Part shown: positions 1 to 7,345 of the stretch, piece after piece | How positions within the stretch are numbered: position 1 is the stretch's first letter | How the letters are laid out: each line of letters opens with the position of its first letter | DNA from: CAYLHF01 sp964383365 | GTDB taxonomy: Bacteria > Bacteroidota > Rhodothermia > Rhodothermales > UBA10348 | Length of the DNA stretch: 24,798 nucleotides | Direction: 5' to 3' | NCBI GenBank assembly: GCA_964383365.1 | Contig: CAYLHF010000041.1 | Coordinates: 1 to 24,798, forward strand | Translations under genes and position numbers: made by a program | Notes under the pieces: generated by a model | Database searches by the model: none | What the model was told of the DNA's origin: nothing | What the model saw: the letters and a program-made list of their open reading frames with translations, nothing else

Positions 1-22
1 CCGGGTTTCGGAAGAAACCCGG
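1..22 (-). terminator. Hairpin downstream of the TPR lipoprotein gene
   Basis: A perfect 9-bp inverted repeat (CCGGGTTTC / GAAACCCGG) with a 4-nt loop lies about 40 nt past the stop codon of the minus-strand lipoprotein gene. The position fits transcription termination, but any U-tract would lie beyond the window edge, so it could be a factor-independent terminator or only a 3' stabilising hairpin. Confidence 0.45.
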
Positions 23-62
23 GCCCAATCTATCATAAAAAATCGATCATCAGGTGTACTCG

Positions 63-1277
63 TCAGTTACCTGAATCATCGTCGAGACCCGCACAGGCAG
101 CGACACCCTGAGCAGATTCGATCTGATTGGTCTGAACGTAGGACTGATAAAGAGCCGTGCACACCGCGCCAGCATCCTCTCCGTTTGCTTCAAAGAGTAC
201 ACGGGCGGCTTCGAGGGGCGAGATGGCCTCACCGAAGAGTTCCTTTCGGACGTCGGTAAGATTGTTGATCTCGTCGTCTTTCTCCTTGATCTGATCGTTC
301 GTCAGGTCTTTCCGCGTGGCACGCAATGCGTCGTCCAGCGTGGAAATACGGTCGTTGACGTCGACTGCCTTATTGATGAACGCCGCACCCAGATTGTACT
401 GAGCATTCGCGTATTCTGGATCCAGGTTAACAGCGGCCTGAAGTTGTTCGATCGCATCATCATAACGCTCCACCTGTACCAGCAACGACCCGTAATTATA
501 GCGGAATAATTTGTTCTCCGGATCCCGTTCTACGGCACTCGCGTAGACTTCCATGGCCCGATCGATCTTTCCACCCTCCTGGTACGCCTGAAGCAACTTG
601 GTCTGCAGATCTACGTCTTCGGGATACATCTCCGATGCCTTCTCCAGAAGAGCGATGGCATCGTCGGCCCTTTCGGCGTCCCGATACAGATCCGCCAGGA
701 ACTGATACGTATTGGACTCGGTGTCTCCCATCTCGATGGACTTCTCGAACGGAGTGATAGCGTCCGTGGGCGTTCCCCCATTCATCAGCGCATATGCCTC
801 GTTGATGTACGCACCGAGGGAGTCAGGCTCGATCATGGCGGAAGACGCAAAATATTTGGCCGCCGCCTGATACTCGTCCTGATCCTTCTTCCCGCGATTA
901 AATGCCTGGACACCTCGTTGAAACTCGGACGCATACGCGAAACGCATCGACTGAGTGACGGTCTCTGAAAGTGTAGGGTCGATTTCTGCTGCCTTATTGA
1001 ACGCCGTGATCATTTCCGAAATCATACCGATGTGAGGTTCCAGATCGACCGTGGCAAACGCCTGCTCTGAGAGCACGCGGCCCTTGAGTTCGAGGGCAAC
1101 GGCGTTGGCCGGATCCTTTTCGAGGGCGGTCGCCAGATTTTGGAGAGCACGCGGATAATCCTTGTTCCGAAGATCGAGTTTTGCGCCTTCCACGTTGGGA
1201 TCACTGGAGCAGCCCTCGGCGCTCAGCAGGAGTACACTGCCGATGACCAGGAACAGATAAATGGGGAGTCGCTTCAT
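63..1277 (-). CDS. TPR-repeat lipoprotein
   Basis: This gene encodes a 404-aa envelope protein. The N-terminus has a Lys/Arg start, a hydrophobic stretch (residues 5-20) and Cys23 preceded by SAEG, which reads as a slightly atypical lipobox, so the protein is probably lipid-anchored. Most of the rest is tetratricopeptide-type helix pairs, clearest around residues 185-300 (blocks such as NAQYNLGAAF and AIEQLQAAVNLDPE). A charged helical stretch near 305-345 breaks the TPR pattern before a C-terminal helical region. TPR lipoproteins usually act as scaffolds for envelope complexes; no specific partner can be named. It is a single gene, divergent from the unknown gene at 1670, and its leader carries a hairpin with a T-run. 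The start is the ATG before the signal sequence. Confidence 0.85.
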   Translation of the reverse strand: MKRLPIYLFLVIGSVLLLSAEGCSSDPNVEGAKLDLRNKDYPRALQNLATALEKDPANAVALELKGRVLSEQAFATVDLEPHIGMISEMITAFNKAAEIDPTLSETVTQSMRFAYASEFQRGVQAFNRGKKDQDEYQAAAKYFASSAMIEPDSLGAYINEAYALMNGGTPTDAITPFEKSIEMGDTESNTYQFLADLYRDAERADDAIALLEKASEMYPEDVDLQTKLLQAYQEGGKIDRAMEVYASAVERDPENKLFRYNYGSLLVQVERYDDAIEQLQAAVNLDPEYANAQYNLGAAFINKAVDVNDRISTLDDALRATRKDLTNDQIKEKDDEINNLTDVRKELFGEAISPLEAARVLFEANGEDAGAVCTALYQSYVQTNQIESAQGVAACAGLDDDSGN

Positions 1278-1301
1278 GACAAAAGATTGCGTTGATATCA
1301 G

Positions 1302-1342
1302 AAAAAATACCCGGAAAAAACAGCCTGCCTGTGTTGCCCGGG
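1302..1342 (-). promoter_or_regulatory. Terminator-like hairpin in the leader of the lipoprotein gene
   Basis: Read on the minus strand, CCCGG pairs with CCGGG across an inner ACAG/CTGT helix, and the structure is followed directly by TATTTTTT. It ends about 25 nt before the lipoprotein ATG. No minus-strand gene lies just upstream, so a terminator here would act on the leader transcript itself, as an attenuator or as the end of a short leader RNA. The stem is interrupted by internal loops, so strength is uncertain. Confidence 0.4.
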
Positions 1343-1482
1343 AGGTGGGAATTCGTCGGCTTCGGAAAACACAGGCGTATCCAAGAAAGACTCACATGGA
1401 GCCAAACACACCAGAAAACAGGACAAATGCCCCAGAAATCGACGTAATAGATCTCTTTTCCGACTGCGTTATTCCGAGAAAC

Positions 1483-1512
1483 CAAAGTAATATAGCCTCT
1501 CAGTTCAATCAA
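1483..1512 (-). promoter_or_regulatory. Candidate Bacteroidetes-type promoter of the lipoprotein gene
   Basis: On the minus strand there is TTG (1510-1512), a 19-nt spacer, then TTACTTTG (1483-1490). The known Bacteroidetes housekeeping consensus is TTTG at -33 and TAnnTTTG at -7 with about 19-20 nt between, so only one position of the -7 box and one of the -33 box differ. Transcription would start near 1476, giving a leader of about 200 nt. Confidence 0.45.
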
Positions 1513-1669
1513 GGGTTTATCAAGAGTTCTTACTTGGGCACTGAAACATTGATCGGTCCGCATGATACACCCGCATCTCAGCCAGGGTATGCAACCGGGT
1601 TTCGGAGATTGGAGCGGACCCGGGAGTGGTCCCGCCCTGTTTTAGAACAATACAGCATCGCCGATTCGA

Positions 1670-2647
1670 ATGACCAGTCGAGAAGCACTCACTGCCAAAA
1701 CCGCCTCCACGCGCGTCCTGCTGTCCACGCTGTTCGATTATGCAGGACTCTTCCCGCCGGCATCCCTTCCGCTCGCTGACGCACTCGCAGCGTATTCCGC
1801 CCACCGCGTCCATCCGGACCGATGGATGCTCGGTCCGTTTGTCATCCCGACCGGCAAACTCGAAGCCCTGGTGCCTCATCATACGCTGTTTTCAGAGACG
1901 GACCCGTGGAATTTCAGTTGTCTCGGAAGCCCGGTATCAAACCTGACGGACCTGACTGAAAGCATTCGGTCTGACTTCGACCGGATTCAATCGTTTGAAC
2001 GACGTTTAATGGGGGCCGCAAAGGTTGTCATGTATGAAACCCGTGTACCTCTACGGGACGGGGATACAGACGACGAACTGGACGCCTTTTCCCGGATACT
2101 CGCGGACCTCCAGCACGAATCAGCTATCCGTGTTTTTCTGGAAGTGGCACGGGGGGACCACCTGGATGCCCGAGTGAAGACCATGTCTGACGTCCTGAGT
2201 CGGGCGGGAACGCTCGCCACTACCGGTCTCAAGATGAGGTGCGGCGGTATGAGCGATGCCGACTTCCCGAAGGCCGAAGAACTGGCCGTATTCCTTCACG
2301 AAGTAACAAGACACCAACTCCGTTACAAGCTGACCGCCGGATTACACCATCCGATCAGATATTTCAATCCCGGTCAGCACGTCATGATGCACGGCTTTCT
2401 GAATGTTTTCTTTGCGGCTACCTTCGCGCGGAGTCTCGATTTGCATCCTTCCGACCTCACTCCACTGATTCTGGATGAGGACCCGGCAGGGTTCGTCTTC
2501 ACCGAATCCGGAATCCGGTGGCGGCATTACGTGGCCTCCACGGAAGATGTCCAACAAACCCGAAACCAATTTGCCACGTCGATCGGAAGCTGTAGTTTTG
2601 ACGAGCCGAGAAGCGACCTGATTGATCTCGGCATACTTTCCCGCTGA
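1670..2647 (+). CDS. Conserved protein of unknown function, paired with fumarylacetoacetase
   Basis: I do not know a function for this 325-aa protein. It has the feel of a conserved family: DYAGLFPPASLPL near residues 23-35, GLKMRCGG at 186-193, LTAGLHHPIRY at 221-231, HGFLNVFFAAT at 241-251, and a C-terminal IGSCSFDEPRSDL block at 305-317. The regular spacing of hydrophobic strands (KVVMYETRV, IRVFLEVA, GLKMRCGG, YKLTAGLHH) resembles a TIM-barrel enzyme, and the buried-looking His-His and Lys/Arg/Glu residues could be an active site; that is inference. There is no signal peptide, so it is likely cytosolic. The next gene on the same strand, fumarylacetoacetase, starts 31 nt after the stop, suggesting a shared transcript and perhaps a role in aromatic amino acid breakdown. 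No strong Shine-Dalgarno precedes the ATG. Confidence 0.75.
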   Translation: MTSREALTAKTASTRVLLSTLFDYAGLFPPASLPLADALAAYSAHRVHPDRWMLGPFVIPTGKLEALVPHHTLFSETDPWNFSCLGSPVSNLTDLTESIRSDFDRIQSFERRLMGAAKVVMYETRVPLRDGDTDDELDAFSRILADLQHESAIRVFLEVARGDHLDARVKTMSDVLSRAGTLATTGLKMRCGGMSDADFPKAEELAVFLHEVTRHQLRYKLTAGLHHPIRYFNPGQHVMMHGFLNVFFAATFARSLDLHPSDLTPLILDEDPAGFVFTESGIRWRHYVASTEDVQQTRNQFATSIGSCSFDEPRSDLIDLGILSR

Positions 2648-2678
2648 TTTTTGCTACCTAGAACCCACACCGTGCCAG

Positions 2679-3932
2679 ATGCGCTCTTTCATATCCGTCG
2701 AACCATCCAGCGATTTCCCCATCCAGAACCTGCCCTACGGGGTCTTCAGGCCGGACGGTGACGCCGTGCCACGTCCGGGCGTAGCAATAGGCGAATACGT
2801 ACTGGATCTGTCTGAGGTCGAACGCGCCGGCCTGTTCCCGGACACCCTCCCCGAAGCCCTGTTTCAGACGGAAACGCTGAATGCGTTCATGGCAACGGGT
2901 CGACCGGTATGGTCGGTTGTTCGCTCGACACTCCAGGACCTACTGTCTGATAGGAATCCGACGCTCAGGGATGATTCTGCTCTCAGAGAACGCGCTTTTT
3001 TCAGGAGGGAGAACGTTCTCATGTGTCTTCCAGCGTCGATAGGAGACTACACCGATTTCTATTCGTCACGCGAACACGCCACGAACGTCGGTATCATGTT
3101 TCGCGGGAAGGATAATGCCCTCATGCCCAACTGGCTTCATCTTCCCGTAGGGTACCACGGACGAGCGAGTTCGATTGTCATCTCCGGGACGAACGTGCAA
3201 CGCCCAACGGGACAGCTCAAACCGGACGATGGCGCCCCCATCCTCGGAGCGTCCAGGCTACTCGATTTCGAACTGGAAATGGGTTTTTTCGTGGGTCCCG
3301 GAAACAACCTGGGGACACCTATTACGATCGATAATGCCGCAGATCACATATTTGGAATGGTGCTTGTCAACGACTGGAGTGCCCGGGACATACAGAAATG
3401 GGAATATGTACCGCTCGGTCCGTTTCTGGGAAAGAGTTTTTCGACGACGATCTCTCCATGGATAGTGACGCTCGATGCGCTCGAAGCCTTCCGATGTGCC
3501 GGCCCTCCGCAGGATCCGGAACCGCTCCCGTATCTGACAGCCTCCTTACCCGCCTCCTATGACATAGAGTTGGAAGTGGCCGTTCAGTCACCGAATGCCA
3601 CAAAGCCGCACGTCATTTCCCATTCCAACTTCAGGTATATGTACTGGAGTATTCTCCAGCAACTGGCCCATCATACGGTGAATGGGTGCAACACCCGTAC
3701 GGGCGATTTGATGGCCTCCGGAACGATATCGGGGCCGACGGAAAACAGTTACGGATCGATGTTGGAACTGTCGTGGCGCGGTTCGAAGACCGTGGACATT
3801 GGCGCCGGCGAGTCCCGCCGCTTTATTCAGGACGGGGATAACGTGGTGATGCGGGGCTGGGCCCAGGGTGACGGGTACCGGATCGGATTCGGCGAGGCCT
3901 CGGGCATCGTGATGCCGGCATCGATCGATTGA
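2679..3932 (+). CDS. fahA: Fumarylacetoacetase
   Basis: This enzyme hydrolyses fumarylacetoacetate to fumarate and acetoacetate, the last step of tyrosine breakdown through homogentisate. The 417-aa length matches the family (about 419 in mammals). The ATG at 2679 was chosen because it gives the typical N-terminus (SFISVEPSSDFPIQNLPYG) and puts the catalytic residues at almost the mammalian numbers: Asp126, Tyr128, His133, Arg142 and Tyr159 match exactly, with the metal ligands at Glu198, Glu200 and Asp232 (199, 201 and 233 in the mouse enzyme). A start at 2622 in the same frame would overlap the upstream gene and add 19 atypical residues. All key residues are present, so the enzyme should be active. 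The other genes of the pathway are not in this window. Confidence 0.97.
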   Translation: MRSFISVEPSSDFPIQNLPYGVFRPDGDAVPRPGVAIGEYVLDLSEVERAGLFPDTLPEALFQTETLNAFMATGRPVWSVVRSTLQDLLSDRNPTLRDDSALRERAFFRRENVLMCLPASIGDYTDFYSSREHATNVGIMFRGKDNALMPNWLHLPVGYHGRASSIVISGTNVQRPTGQLKPDDGAPILGASRLLDFELEMGFFVGPGNNLGTPITIDNAADHIFGMVLVNDWSARDIQKWEYVPLGPFLGKSFSTTISPWIVTLDALEAFRCAGPPQDPEPLPYLTASLPASYDIELEVAVQSPNATKPHVISHSNFRYMYWSILQQLAHHTVNGCNTRTGDLMASGTISGPTENSYGSMLELSWRGSKTVDIGAGESRRFIQDGDNVVMRGWAQGDGYRIGFGEASGIVMPASID

Positions 3933-4082
3933 CGATGCACGTTGGTGCACTCCGGCCCGATCCTGGTCGGAACGGGCACCAGGGATGTCATTCCGTCAGA
4001 TTCGCGTCGCTTTGTCATATTCTTGTGCGTGCCGGTCGGATCCCTGTCCGACACTATTTCGGACCAGGAAACGAACCGTGCT

Positions 4083-4132
4083 ATTCTGACACGACCGTAC
4101 GAACATTCTGACACGACCGTTCGAACATTCTG
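4083..4132. repeat. 22-bp direct repeat, two copies plus a partial third
   Basis: Two adjacent 22-bp units, 4083-4104 and 4105-4126, differ at one base (GTACGAAC versus GTTCGAAC), and a partial third copy starts ATTCTGG at 4127. Each unit begins ATTCTGACACGACCG. The second copy ends in the palindrome GTTCGAAC. The array lies about 33 bp before a possible -35 element of the heat-shock gene, so it may be a regulator binding array. Confidence 0.75.
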
Positions 4133-4223
4133 GCATATTTCCCCTCCCGGCACGCGCCTTGTACGGTGTCTCTCTCGAATAGGATTTCAATCTCATAGTC
4201 ACGCTTTTCTGTGATTACGGGTC

Positions 4224-4246
4224 CCTTTGGAACAGAATAGAGAGGT
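4224..4246 (+). promoter_or_regulatory. hsp20 ribosome binding site with possible hairpin
   Basis: AGAGGT (4241-4246) stands 7 nt before the ATG at 4254 and fixes the start of the heat-shock gene. CCTTT at 4224-4228 can pair with AGAGG at 4241-4245 (one G-U pair, 12-nt loop), which would weakly hide the site. Small heat-shock genes are common targets of RNA thermometers, but this pairing is short and the thermometer role is only a guess. Confidence 0.4.
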
Positions 4247-4253
4247 AACAACA

Positions 4254-4700
4254 ATGACACAGATCGTTCGATTTTCCCCACGTACGGATCTTCGCAGCAT
4301 GCAAAATGAGTTCGACAGGCTCGTTGGAACGTTTTTCCCCGGTACGACAACGGGCTCAGATTCTGAGGCGAGCGCTTCCTGGGCTCCTCGACTGGACGTC
4401 GTCGAGAATGCGGACAGTTTTCTTTTTGAATTCGATATTCCGGGCGTCGAGAAGGATGCTATTCAGGTGAACCTCCACGACGGGGTCCTCACCATCAGTG
4501 GAGAACGTCCGAGTCGTGAGGTTCAGGATGAAGACAGTATCGTTCGTGTGGAACGATTCTGTGGTCCTTTCTTCCGATCATTCACGCTCCCGACCGCTAT
4601 TGATTCGAAGAAGATCGATGCCACGTATACGAATGGCGTTCTTGCGGTTCGTTTACCCAAGGCTGAGGAAAGCAAGCCCCGCAAGATCAAGATCTCGTAA
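4254..4700 (+). CDS. hsp20: Small heat-shock protein, Hsp20 / alpha-crystallin family
   Basis: This 148-aa chaperone should bind unfolding proteins in the cytosol without ATP and hold them for refolding by the DnaK system. The N-terminal arm (1-42) is followed by an alpha-crystallin domain (about 43-137) with DIPGVEKDAI, GVLTISGER and the family signature GVLAVRLPK at 128-136. The C-terminus ends in IKI (145-147), the I-x-I motif that docks on a neighbouring subunit in the oligomer. The ATG at 4254 is preferred over an in-frame TTG at 4227 because of the AGAGGT ribosome site. The gene is transcribed alone, with a strong terminator behind it. Confidence 0.96.
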   Translation: MTQIVRFSPRTDLRSMQNEFDRLVGTFFPGTTTGSDSEASASWAPRLDVVENADSFLFEFDIPGVEKDAIQVNLHDGVLTISGERPSREVQDEDSIVRVERFCGPFFRSFTLPTAIDSKKIDATYTNGVLAVRLPKAEESKPRKIKIS

Positions 4701-4730
4701 TCTCCCAGAGAACATGTGATCATTCGACGT

Positions 4731-4772
4731 GTGTGCGCGGCGATTCCCCGGAATCGCCGCGCACACCGTTTT
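4731..4772 (+). terminator. Strong intrinsic terminator of hsp20
   Basis: A near-perfect hairpin with arms at 4731-4747 and 4750-4766 (17 complementary bases each side, GTGTGCGCGGCG outermost) is followed by CGTTTTA. It starts 30 nt past the hsp20 stop. The T-run is on the plus strand only, so it mainly serves hsp20, although the stem could also slow transcription arriving from the convergent kinase gene. Confidence 0.9.
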
Positions 4773-4888
4773 ATGGTTGCCGCAGTCAGCGATACGTTCA
4801 CTACGCACACCGGCCAGCGCCTGGCTGGCACAGAATTGCGTTAATCCGAGATGTACCCCACGCTCGACCTCAAGCAGCAGACCGCGTA

Positions 4889-6388
4889 TCACGGTCCGTC
4901 GCGAACCGGAAGACACAACGTCATCGTCGTTCCCGCTCCGGGCGTACTCGTAGCCTCCAGACTTCCTCCGTGACCGAGCGCGACGGCCCGACTGATCGCC
5001 AGTCCCAGACCGGTACCTCCACCCGTTCGCGTCCTCGACGTCTGTCCCCGGTAATAGCGTTCGAAAATGTGTTCCAGCACATCTTCAGACATCCCCTCTC
5101 CCGTATCCCGGACGTCTATCTGGATCCGATTCTCTTCGGCTGTAGCGCTCAATTCAATGCATCCACCGGACGGTGTATGCCGGACCGCGTTTGCCAGGAG
5201 ATTGTTCATGGCCCTCAAAAGTCGCACCCCATCCCCTGAAATAATGGGCAGATCCGGTTCCAGGCGTAGCGTCAACTCTATCCCGGCATCGTTCATTTGA
5301 GAGATGTTTGCCCGAACGGCATCATGCAACCACTCGGCAACCGGTACGGGTTCGAGACGAAGTGTGGGCTCAGGGTTTTCCAGTTGGCTCAGTTCAAACA
5401 GATCTGCAACGAGATCATCCAGGTGATCGGCCTGCTTCCGCGCCGAGATCAGCGATCGTTGGGCGTCGGCCGGTCTATTTTCATCGAGATAACGGTGCCC
5501 CTCCTCTACGTGACCCCGAAGAGCCGCCAGTGGTGTCCGCAGATCGTGGCCGACATTGGCTACGAGTTCCCGTCGTATTCGATCCGTTGTCTTAAGCGCC
5601 TCGATGCTCTCAGATACCCGATTGGCCATCTCGTTTATCGTTCTACCCAAACGCGCTATCTCGCTCTTACCCTCGATCCTGACCCGGGCATCCAGATCAC
5701 CCTCACCGATTTGATCCACGCGGTCGGTCATTCTCCGAAGAGGTCTGACGAGCCACCAGGTAAATCCGGCACCCAGCGCTACGGCCAGAATAAAGCCGAT
5801 AGCCGCGATAATCCACATGGCGGACCGGAATGCATCGAGTGTCGGTTCGAGTTCCTGTGCCATCGATCGTTCGACCGGCTGAACAATCAGGGCCCCGATG
5901 GGGAATCCTCCGGCGTCATAGAGCGGCGCGAGTGCCCATCCACCCGGAAGATTCGTATCGGTCCGGTCCACGATGATATTCCCGGTCCCGATCGAGGCGA
6001 CGACATCATCGGGTATGTCCGGGACCAGGGTTGAATCCGCGCCACCTGGAAATGCATCCTCCGACGGATAGACCGTCTCAACGACCTGACCGGTTGGATC
6101 GACAAGAAGCACAGGATCTGGAAAACGGAGCGCGAGGTTGAGTTTGAGCATCTCGGGAAGCTTCTCAAGTTCCAGCGCCTGCCCCACGGAACTCCGTTCA
6201 ATTTCTTCTGCAACCGCGTCCAGTCGCATCTTAAGACTGCTTTCCGCCAGATCGCCGCTCCGGTCGGAGGCGAACCAGACAGTAAATCCTGCCGCCAAAA
6301 AACCGGTAGCGAGTTGCACGACGATCAGTACAAGCGAGACCCGCCAGAAGACCGATGATCGGAAGCCCGTCTTGTTTCTATGCGTCAT
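4889..6388 (-). CDS. Membrane sensor histidine kinase
   Basis: This 499-aa kinase senses a signal outside the inner membrane and phosphorylates the regulator encoded just before it. Order: transmembrane helix 1 (about 15-38), a periplasmic domain of about 150 residues (40-188), transmembrane helix 2 (190-213), HAMP linker (214-265), a HisKA dimerisation domain with the H-box VGHDLRTPLAAL (phospho-acceptor His281), and an ATP-binding domain with N-box NNLLANAVRHTP (395-406), DTGEG (428-432) and GGGTGLGLA (456-464). All catalytic boxes are intact. The ligand is unknown. The ATG overlaps the stop of the response regulator gene in ATGA (6385-6388), so translation is probably coupled. Confidence 0.95.
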   Translation of the reverse strand: MTHRNKTGFRSSVFWRVSLVLIVVQLATGFLAAGFTVWFASDRSGDLAESSLKMRLDAVAEEIERSSVGQALELEKLPEMLKLNLALRFPDPVLLVDPTGQVVETVYPSEDAFPGGADSTLVPDIPDDVVASIGTGNIIVDRTDTNLPGGWALAPLYDAGGFPIGALIVQPVERSMAQELEPTLDAFRSAMWIIAAIGFILAVALGAGFTWWLVRPLRRMTDRVDQIGEGDLDARVRIEGKSEIARLGRTINEMANRVSESIEALKTTDRIRRELVANVGHDLRTPLAALRGHVEEGHRYLDENRPADAQRSLISARKQADHLDDLVADLFELSQLENPEPTLRLEPVPVAEWLHDAVRANISQMNDAGIELTLRLEPDLPIISGDGVRLLRAMNNLLANAVRHTPSGGCIELSATAEENRIQIDVRDTGEGMSEDVLEHIFERYYRGQTSRTRTGGGTGLGLAISRAVALGHGGSLEATSTPGAGTTMTLCLPVRDGP

Positions 6389-7104
6389 GATTCCGCGTCG
6401 CTCTGAAAACGGTATCCAACTCCCCAGACCGTTTTGATAAACGTAGGATTCGCCGGGTCTTCCTCGATCTTGGCCCGCAATCGCTGGATATGGGAATCGA
6501 CGGTCCGATCATATCCTTCGTATTGAATATTCCAGACTTTGTCCAACAGTTGCATGCGGGTAAACGGTCGATCCTGATTACCTGCCAGAAAAACGAGGAG
6601 ATCATATTCGAGAACGGTAAGTTGAATTTCAGCCCCTCTCGAAACGACTTTCCGCCGGATCAGATCGATGTGGAGGCCGGGAATGTCGATCGACTCGGGG
6701 CCATCCGTTCCGTGTTCGTGCTGCTCCTCCGTCAAACGGATTCGTCGGAGGGCCGACCGGACCCTTGCGACCAGTTCGCCCAGGCCGAACGGCTTCGTGA
6801 TGTAATCATCGGCTCCAACTTCCAGACCGACCACCCGATCCATCTCTGTTGTGCGGGCCGTCAGCATGATGATGTAGAGCAGCGGGTGGCTCGCCCGGAG
6901 TCGTCTACACACCTCCAGGCCGTCCATTTCCGGTAACATGATATCGAGAAGGACCAGATCCGGTAACTCCTCATCGACTTGCTCCAGCGCCTCCGGGCCC
7001 GTGAGAGCACTCGACACGCTGTAACCGGATTCTTCCAGGCGACCCCGAATGAGCGCCTGCAGTTCTGCGTCATCTTCGACAACCAAAACACGCGACTGGG
7101 ACAT
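6385..7104 (-). CDS. OmpR-family response regulator
   Basis: This 239-aa DNA-binding regulator is the partner of the downstream kinase. The receiver domain (1-120) shows the acidic pair Asp11-Asp12, phospho-acceptor Asp54 (LLDIMLPEMDG), Thr82 and Lys104 (ITKPF). The C-terminal winged helix carries EYDLLVFLAGNQDRPFTR, TVDSHIQRLRAKI and the ending KTVWGVGYRF, typical of the OmpR/PhoB class. The ATG at 7104 is chosen because it gives the normal family start (MSQSRVLVVEDD) and has AAAGG about 8 nt upstream; a longer open frame to 7428 would add about 108 unlike residues and run across the divergent promoter region. A perfect dyad lies 31 bp upstream and may be an autoregulatory site. Confidence 0.95.
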   Translation of the reverse strand: MSQSRVLVVEDDAELQALIRGRLEESGYSVSSALTGPEALEQVDEELPDLVLLDIMLPEMDGLEVCRRLRASHPLLYIIMLTARTTEMDRVVGLEVGADDYITKPFGLGELVARVRSALRRIRLTEEQHEHGTDGPESIDIPGLHIDLIRRKVVSRGAEIQLTVLEYDLLVFLAGNQDRPFTRMQLLDKVWNIQYEGYDRTVDSHIQRLRAKIEEDPANPTFIKTVWGVGYRFQSDAES

Positions 7105-7126
7105 GGGAATACCTTTTCTGATCATT

Positions 7127-7172
7127 TTCAGGTCGGTACAGAACAATTCTGTACTCGGAATTTTATCCTGAA
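7127..7172. promoter_or_regulatory. Perfect 19-bp dyad in the divergent regulator / secreted-protein region
   Basis: GTACAGAA-CAA-TTCTGTAC (7136-7154) is a perfect inverted repeat. It is flanked by a second pair, TTCAGG (7127-7132) and CCTGAA (7167-7172). The inner dyad lies 31 bp before the response regulator ATG and about 190 bp before the secreted-protein ATG. It may be an operator; since it could also be transcribed in the regulator leader, an RNA hairpin is the alternative. Confidence 0.5.
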
Positions 7173-7345
7173 TGGAAGCGAATATACTGCCGGAACTATT
7201 CTTTTCGGGAGGATGCGTCCAATCGCAATGCATCTTACATACTTTCGTGACATCTTCCTGCCGGTCCGTCTGTATACTTTCCCACGTTCCAGAGAAAGGA
7301 CCTTTTATTAATGATTGTAGTCTGCCAGGGGACCCGGAATATGGA

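Larger units (their letters stand above)
1278..1669. other. Divergent intergenic region (392 bp)
   Basis: This stretch separates the minus-strand lipoprotein gene from the plus-strand unknown gene. It contains a likely minus-strand promoter and a terminator-like leader hairpin (both listed separately). A small hairpin at 1621-1634 (CGGGA-GTGG-TCCCG) is followed by CCCTGTTTTA and sits 35 nt before the plus-strand start; its role is unclear. Open frames crossing this region have no recognisable content and no ribosome site, and I do not call a gene here. Confidence 0.6.
3933..4253 (+). other. Intergenic region upstream of hsp20 (321 bp)
   Basis: No gene is supported here. Just after the fumarylacetoacetase stop is a small hairpin (3936-3949, TGCAC/GTGCA), then CCTGGT/ACCAGG at 3962-3983. 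At 4035-4064 three segments compete: GTCGGA (4035-4040) can pair with TCCGAC (4047-4052), while GTCCGA (4046-4051) can instead pair with TCGGAC (4059-4064). None is followed by a good T-run. A tandem 22-bp repeat occupies 4083-4126. A possible promoter is TTGTAC (4159-4164) with TAGGAT (4180-4185), but the spacer is only 15 nt. I saw no CIRCE element (TTAGCACTC-N9-GAGTGCTAA). Confidence 0.5.

Noticed and set aside
1201..1563. 120-aa minus-strand open frame
   Set aside because: It overlaps the signal-sequence end of the lipoprotein gene in another frame and covers its leader hairpin and promoter; its composition is not protein-like.
1545..1610. TPP riboswitch-like CTGAGA context on the minus strand before the lipoprotein gene
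   Set aside because: GGCTGAGATGCGGGT and ACCGATCAATG look tempting, but the flanking bases fold with CTGAGA in a hairpin loop (ATACCC with GGGTGTAT), the P2 and P4/P5 helices of the real element cannot form, and the downstream gene has no link to thiamine.
1261..1779. 172-aa plus-strand open frame
   Set aside because: It overlaps the lipoprotein start and the beginning of the real gene at 1670, has no ribosome site and no recognisable protein pattern.
5067..6034. Plus-strand open frames inside the histidine kinase gene
   Set aside because: They are shadows of the kinase gene on the other strand, which has complete domains.
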